64,000 nt of DNA from CBDFLA01 sp965248915 (GTDB lineage: Bacteria; Pseudomonadota; Alphaproteobacteria; M2410). Location of the stretch: NCBI GenBank assembly GCA_965248915.1, contig OZ252216.1, positions 2,790,001 through 2,854,000 of the forward strand. Direction: 5' to 3'. The notes beneath the pieces were generated by a model. It was not told the DNA's origin, did no database searches, and worked only from the letters and a program-made list of their open reading frames with translations. Positions within the stretch are counted from its first letter, which is position 1; each line of letters opens with the position of its first letter. Below are positions 57,935 to 64,000 of this stretch, piece after piece. A program made the position numbers and the translations under genes.

Positions 57935-58235
57935 GATCACTCCTTCATTGGGGGCTCCAAAAGGCCCCACTTGGTTGATTCGAATATGTACGCATCATAC
58001 GTACAATCGGAGTATACGGGCAGTTTTGGGGATGGGGAGAAAATTTCTTGAGATTTTTCTGAGGGTGGTAGTTAGGTCATGTTGAGACGGAGGGCAACCG
58101 CCGACGCCACAGGGCTAATGGCCAGAAACACTAGCGTGACAGCCGAAAGCAGCATCATATTGCCGTCCCAGATCTCAGCCGAGGACGCTGCACCGACCCC
58201 GAAAATCAGCGTTGGGATGCACAATGGCAGCACCA
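57526..58235. repeat. Near-identical duplicated tract, copy 2
   Basis: Partner of 53624-54299. The offset is 3902 bp through the protein-coding part and 3936 bp in the ccmB part, because this copy has about 34 extra bases (with GAAAATTTCTTGAG) before ccmB. Sharp boundaries on both sides suggest gene conversion. Confidence 0.85.
57988..58004 (-). promoter_or_regulatory. Inverted repeat GTACG-7-CGTAC with embedded -10 box, copy 2
   Basis: Same element as at 54085-54101, again 53 bp before the variable-tail gene start, so both copies should be regulated alike. Confidence 0.45.
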
Positions 58236-58740
58236 AAAGCGAAAGCAACAGACCGCCCCTTCGCAAGCCCACTGTCAGCGCCGCCCCGACCGCCCCAATG
58301 AGGCTTAAAGCAGGCGTGCCGATCAAGAGACCAACGAGGAGTGCAAGGTAGGAGTCGGTCGGCAGGCTCAACAAGAGACCGAGCACCGGTGCAGCCAATA
58401 CCAACGGCAGTCCGGTCGTCACCCAATGGGCCAAGCACTTTGCCAAGACAAGAGCCGGCAATGGCAAAGGCGACAACACGAGAAGATCGAGCGAGCCGTC
58501 TTCAAAGTCCGCTTGAAACAAACGGTCGAGAGACAAGAGCGAGGCGAGCAAAACCCCGACCCAGATCATGCCCGACGCGATGCGCCCGAGCAGCGCCCCT
58601 TCCGCGCCAACACCGAACGGCACCAGGGTGACCAGGATGGTGAAAAACACGACCGCCAACAATCCGCCGCCGCCGATCCGTGCCGCCAACAAGAGGTCGC
58701 GGCGCACAAGCGCGGAAAGGGTGCGGGTGAGTTCGCTCAT
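58072..58740 (-). CDS. ccmB: Haem exporter permease CcmB (intact copy)
   Basis: 222-residue six-helix permease of the CcmAB ABC module used in cytochrome c maturation. LDLLVLSPLPLPALVLAKCLAHWVTTGLP is the CcmB signature and the ending SAVALRLNMT is complete. ATG 58740 overlaps the ccmA stop (TGATG). The last 164 bp are identical to the chimera's end at 54136-54299. Confidence 0.95.
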   Translation of the reverse strand: MSELTRTLSALVRRDLLLAARIGGGGLLAVVFFTILVTLVPFGVGAEGALLGRIASGMIWVGVLLASLLSLDRLFQADFEDGSLDLLVLSPLPLPALVLAKCLAHWVTTGLPLVLAAPVLGLLLSLPTDSYLALLVGLLIGTPALSLIGAVGAALTVGLRRGGLLLSLLVLPLCIPTLIFGVGAASSAEIWDGNMMLLSAVTLVFLAISPVASAVALRLNMT

Positions 58741-59378
58741 CAAACCGCCTCCACCCAGGCCGTCTCAAGGCGCGGTAGATCCAACCGGTCCTCCGCCTCA
58801 AGACCAATGTCCACATGGGTCGTGACCATGAGAAGGCCGTCCCCCGCACAATGATCCTTCATCAAGCGCGCGACCAGCGCTTGCCCTTCAATATCGAGGG
58901 ACACGGTAGGCTCATCCAATATCCACAAGGGCCGCGCGCCAATGAGAAGGCGCGCCAAAGCCGTGCGCCGCTTTTGTCCGGCGGAAAGAAATTGACCCGG
59001 CACATCGCGCAAGTAATCGAGTTCGAGCCGTTCTAGTGCTGGGTCGACATCTGCCTCGGCGCCATAAAGGGCTGCCCAGAAAGCGAGGTTCTCGCGCACC
59101 GTCAGCGCGGGCTTTACCGCATCGAGATGGCCAATGAAATGAAAGTAAGAGGCAGGGGGTATCTCTGGGTCGAGAGACGCACCCTCATCATCGGTCCACC
59201 GCAAGGCACCCTCTTGATGGTCGACAAGTCCGGCGACCAATCTTAAGAGCGTCGACTTGCCAGCCCCATTGGGTCCTTTGACGAGGAGCGGTACACCCGG
59301 CCGCGCCATAAAGGATACGTCATGCAAGACCAACCGTCCGCCGCGTTCACAAGAGATGTCTTCGCCGATGAGTTTCAT
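58740..59378 (-). CDS. ccmA: Haem exporter ATP-binding protein CcmA
   Basis: 212-residue ABC ATPase of the cytochrome c maturation system, which drives release of holo-CcmE. Walker A is VKGPNGAGKSTLLRLVAG, the signature FLSAGQKRRTALARLL, Walker B LWILDEPTVSLD and the switch His TTHVD. Length is typical. It is first of the leftward ccm genes and couples to ccmB by overlap. Confidence 0.95.
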   Translation of the reverse strand: MKLIGEDISCERGGRLVLHDVSFMARPGVPLLVKGPNGAGKSTLLRLVAGLVDHQEGALRWTDDEGASLDPEIPPASYFHFIGHLDAVKPALTVRENLAFWAALYGAEADVDPALERLELDYLRDVPGQFLSAGQKRRTALARLLIGARPLWILDEPTVSLDIEGQALVARLMKDHCAGDGLLMVTTHVDIGLEAEDRLDLPRLETAWVEAV

Positions 59379-59410
59379 GGGCCAGAGCCATACCGCGCGA
59401 GCGCGGCCTT

Positions 59411-59499
59411 GTCACCCCACCTCAAAATGCAACGCGCCCCGGCCAGGACCGGGGTGCCCAGCGCGCTCACATGGATCGCCCGGTCTGCGCCGGGCGACG
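59411..59499. repeat. Palindromic intergenic repeat, related type
   Basis: Starts GTCACC and contains hairpins CCCCGG/CCGGGG and CGCCCGG/CCGGGCG joined by a spacer with TGGATC. It resembles the other two repeats in plan but not closely in sequence. It lies between ccmA and the crotonase gene. Confidence 0.6.
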
Positions 59500-59551
59500 T
59501 CGAAGTAGTCATCATGATTGGGCATAACATGTTCAAAGAACCCCACCCACC

Positions 59552-60373
59552 TCACTTGCCATCAAACCTTCCGCCGCGACCCTTGCCCGATACAAAGCCA
59601 GCGACATGTTCACGCATCTCCGGCGAGCTGAGCGACGCCATGCCGAGTTCATACTCCCGGTGCATGGCTTGGTCGTATGGCAGACCCCACTGCTCATAAG
59701 CGGACATCCGATCATTGCGCAGACAGGTTTGCGGGAACTTGGCGATCCGTTCCGCCATCTCAACCGCTGCCTCAAGCACCTCACCCGTCGCAACAATGCG
59801 ATTTGCCAATCCGATGGCGAGCGCTTCATCGGCTTCCACAGGACGGCCGGTCAAAATGAGATCCATGGCCCGAGAATGTCCGATGAGGCGCGGCAGGCGA
59901 ACCGTGCCGCCATCCACGAGGGGCACGCCCCAACGGCGGCAAAAAATCCCAAAGACCGTGGTCTGGTCAATGAGGCGAAGATCGCACCAGAGTGCGAGCT
60001 CCATACCGCCCGCCACTGCATAACCGGAGATGGCGCCGATCACTGGCTTTGAAAGCACCATGCGCGAAGGACCCATCGGTCCTTCCGCCGTGAGGGGGTC
60101 AAACGCTGCCCCCACTTTTGGTTCTGAAACGCGGTTGCCACCGGACGATCCTTCCATCACGGCTCTCAAATCGGCGCCCGCACAAAACGTGTCATTGGCG
60201 CCGTGAAACACCGCGACTTTCTGGGTCTCGTCCCGCTCAAACGCCAAGAACGCCTCCGCCAACGCTTCCGCTGTATCTCGGTCCACGGCATTTTTCACAG
60301 TCCTCCGGTCCAAGGTGACGACAGTGATCTCACCTAGGGTCTCACTGCGAACGGGTGTCATGTCTTTGCTCAT
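59552..60373 (-). CDS. Enoyl-CoA hydratase/isomerase (crotonase) family protein
   Basis: 273-residue crotonase-fold enzyme. The oxyanion-hole segments are ANDTFCAGADLRAV and GYAVAGGMELALWCDLR. The FGIFCRRWGVPLVDGGTVRLPRLIG block, with Glu-to-Gly/Asp differences from classic enoyl-CoA hydratase, makes the exact reaction uncertain. MSKDMTPVRSE at 60373 is chosen, four codons inside the longest frame. It is inserted between ccmA and acnA, which are usually close neighbours. Confidence 0.88.
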   Translation of the reverse strand: MSKDMTPVRSETLGEITVVTLDRRTVKNAVDRDTAEALAEAFLAFERDETQKVAVFHGANDTFCAGADLRAVMEGSSGGNRVSEPKVGAAFDPLTAEGPMGPSRMVLSKPVIGAISGYAVAGGMELALWCDLRLIDQTTVFGIFCRRWGVPLVDGGTVRLPRLIGHSRAMDLILTGRPVEADEALAIGLANRIVATGEVLEAAVEMAERIAKFPQTCLRNDRMSAYEQWGLPYDQAMHREYELGMASLSSPEMREHVAGFVSGKGRGGRFDGK

Positions 60374-60628
60374 CACAATCTCCAATCAGGCGGTATTTCT
60401 GGTCTGATCAAGCGTTTCTAACAGGGACGTCCCTTTGGGTCACATCCATGCCAGAGCATTTCACGATTTTTCCCATGTTTCGCGCGAAAAAGTGATCCAG
60501 ATTCGTTGGCAAACGGGGGTGAGAGGAGTAAAAAGACCGCAGAAAATCCAAAATTTGAAAATACGACCCGCCTCTCCGGATCGACCCCCTTCTCCGGCCG
60601 GATTGCTCAAAATAAAAGGAAACCGCAA

Positions 60629-63325
<2,697 letters not shown>

Positions 63326-63436
63326 CGACCTGTTTACCATAGCGGTTCGGCCTGACTCCGGCCCCTTACCGCAAGGTCATGCGCCTCACCCCATCGTGAT
63401 TGGCCATGACCTGTGGCCCATGGTTATGCTAATCTC

Positions 63437-64000
63437 ATGAGTATGAAAAGAACGCGTAACCTGTTCGCTTGTGCAGCGCTCTTCTTGCCGCTGACGGTGG
63501 TCTCCCCAAGTGCCACGGCTGGAACTCCGGTCGTGGTTGAACTTTTTACGAGCCAAGGCTGCTCAAGTTGTCCACCTGCGGATGCCTTCTTGGCAGAGCT
63601 CGCAACCCGCGACGATGTCATCGCCCTTTCCTACCCGATCACATACTGGGATCATTTGGGCTGGGCCGACACCCTGGCGCGCCCCGAGCACTCTGAGCGT
63701 CAACGCGCTTACAACCGTGCCCTCGGGAAAGACATGGTCTACACGCCCGAGATGGTCATCGGCGGGCAAGTTCATGAAGTCGGAAGCCGCCGCGAAACAG
63801 TGGTCGCGAAAATCGAAAAAATGAAAAAGCAGGACACGTCCCACATCTCCGAAATTGCCGTGACGGACCTGGGCAATCGAATTTTGCTCGACATTCCAAG
63901 CACCATGAGCGCCACGGAACCTTGCACAGTTTGGTTCGTGCCCTTTTCTTCTGAAAAAACGGTTGCCATTGGCAACGGTGAAAACAAGGGGCAAACCATC
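63437..64000 (+). CDS. DUF1223 secreted thioredoxin-like protein, C-terminus outside the window
   Basis: Open frame of 188 codons to the window edge. The signal peptide is at about 1-27 (MKRTRNLFACAALFLPLTVVSPSATA), so it is exported. VELFTSQGCSSCPPADAFL carries a CxxC redox pair in a thioredoxin-like fold, and ITYWDHLGWADTLARPEHSERQRAYNRAL is the DUF1223 signature. The family sits directly after acnA in many Rhizobiales. The start may be the first ATG or the one two codons later. Role unproven. Confidence 0.88.
   Translation, partial: MSMKRTRNLFACAALFLPLTVVSPSATAGTPVVVELFTSQGCSSCPPADAFLAELATRDDVIALSYPITYWDHLGWADTLARPEHSERQRAYNRALGKDMVYTPEMVIGGQVHEVGSRRETVVAKIEKMKKQDTSHISEIAVTDLGNRILLDIPSTMSATEPCTVWFVPFSSEKTVAIGNGENKGQTI

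Overview
The window is a gene-dense stretch (roughly 55-57% G+C by eye) of an alphaproteobacterial chromosome. The alphaproteobacterial signature is the gene order. A TCA-cycle block (mdh-sucCD-sucAB-lpd, sdhCDAB) is followed by asd-leuBDC-rplS-trmD-rimM-rpsP-ffh, dapF-mtaB-ftsY-ispZ and ccmGDC...ccmBA-acnA-DUF1223, an order I know from Rhizobiales-type genomes. A mesaconyl-CoA hydratase / malyl-CoA thioesterase pair hints at the ethylmalonyl-CoA pathway. The genus cannot be named from the sequence; a Parvibaculum- or Rhodobium-like marine lineage is a guess.

Layout. 1-4.2 kb: priA (runs off the left edge), a transaldolase-like gene, xerC and a methyltransferase. 4.2-13.2 kb: lpd, sucB, sucA, sucD, sucC and mdh, all leftward. 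13.3-15.8 kb: zapE, an ArsI-like C-As lyase and a hotdog protein. 15.8-17.6 kb: a single-gene insertion (AlbA_2/ATPase protein) bounded by a 74-bp perfect duplication of the sdhB 3' end. 17.6-21 kb: sdhBADC. 21-27.6 kb: carbon metabolism genes, pdxY, a carboxypeptidase and a membrane protein. 27.7-35.7 kb: amino-acid biosynthesis and the ribosome/SRP operon. 35.7-43.8 kb: an accessory segment between ffh and dapF with an RHH-Doc toxin-antitoxin pair, an orphan holin/endolysin cassette, an ABC exporter behind an attenuator-like leader, hypotheticals, a glyoxalase relic and a prolyl oligopeptidase. 43.9-50 kb: dapF-mtaB-ftsY-ispZ, a Nudix hydrolase, a MarR protein with a histone-H1-like tail, and ccmG. 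50-59.4 kb: the cytochrome c maturation locus, split by a variable island. 59.5-64 kb: a crotonase, acnA and a DUF1223 protein that runs off the right edge.

The most unusual region is 51.1-58.2 kb, inside the ccm locus. Between intact ccmC and intact ccmB lie two tandemly duplicated modules. Each has secreted proteins on the plus strand with eight cysteines in a shared order (three genes in one module, two in the other). These converge on a minus-strand gene whose first 136 residues are the same apart from at most a couple of base changes, but whose C-terminal part is different. The duplication junction survives as a ccmD-ccmB chimera plus a frameshifted ccmC copy. A stretch of about 0.7 kb covering the shared N-terminus and the ccmB 3' end is nearly identical between modules with sharp edges, which suggests recent gene conversion. 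The layout resembles diversification systems with a constant N-terminus and an exchangeable C-terminus, but no known toxin or immunity domain is recognisable and function is unknown.

Other points of note: PriA has lost three of the four cysteines of one zinc site; a fragment like the ffh 5' end recurs on the far side of the toxin-antitoxin pair; and three GTCA-start palindromic intergenic repeats are present. No rRNA, tRNA or CRISPR array was seen. Apart from the leader region at 40.5-40.8 kb, I see no gene-free stretch longer than about 260 bases.
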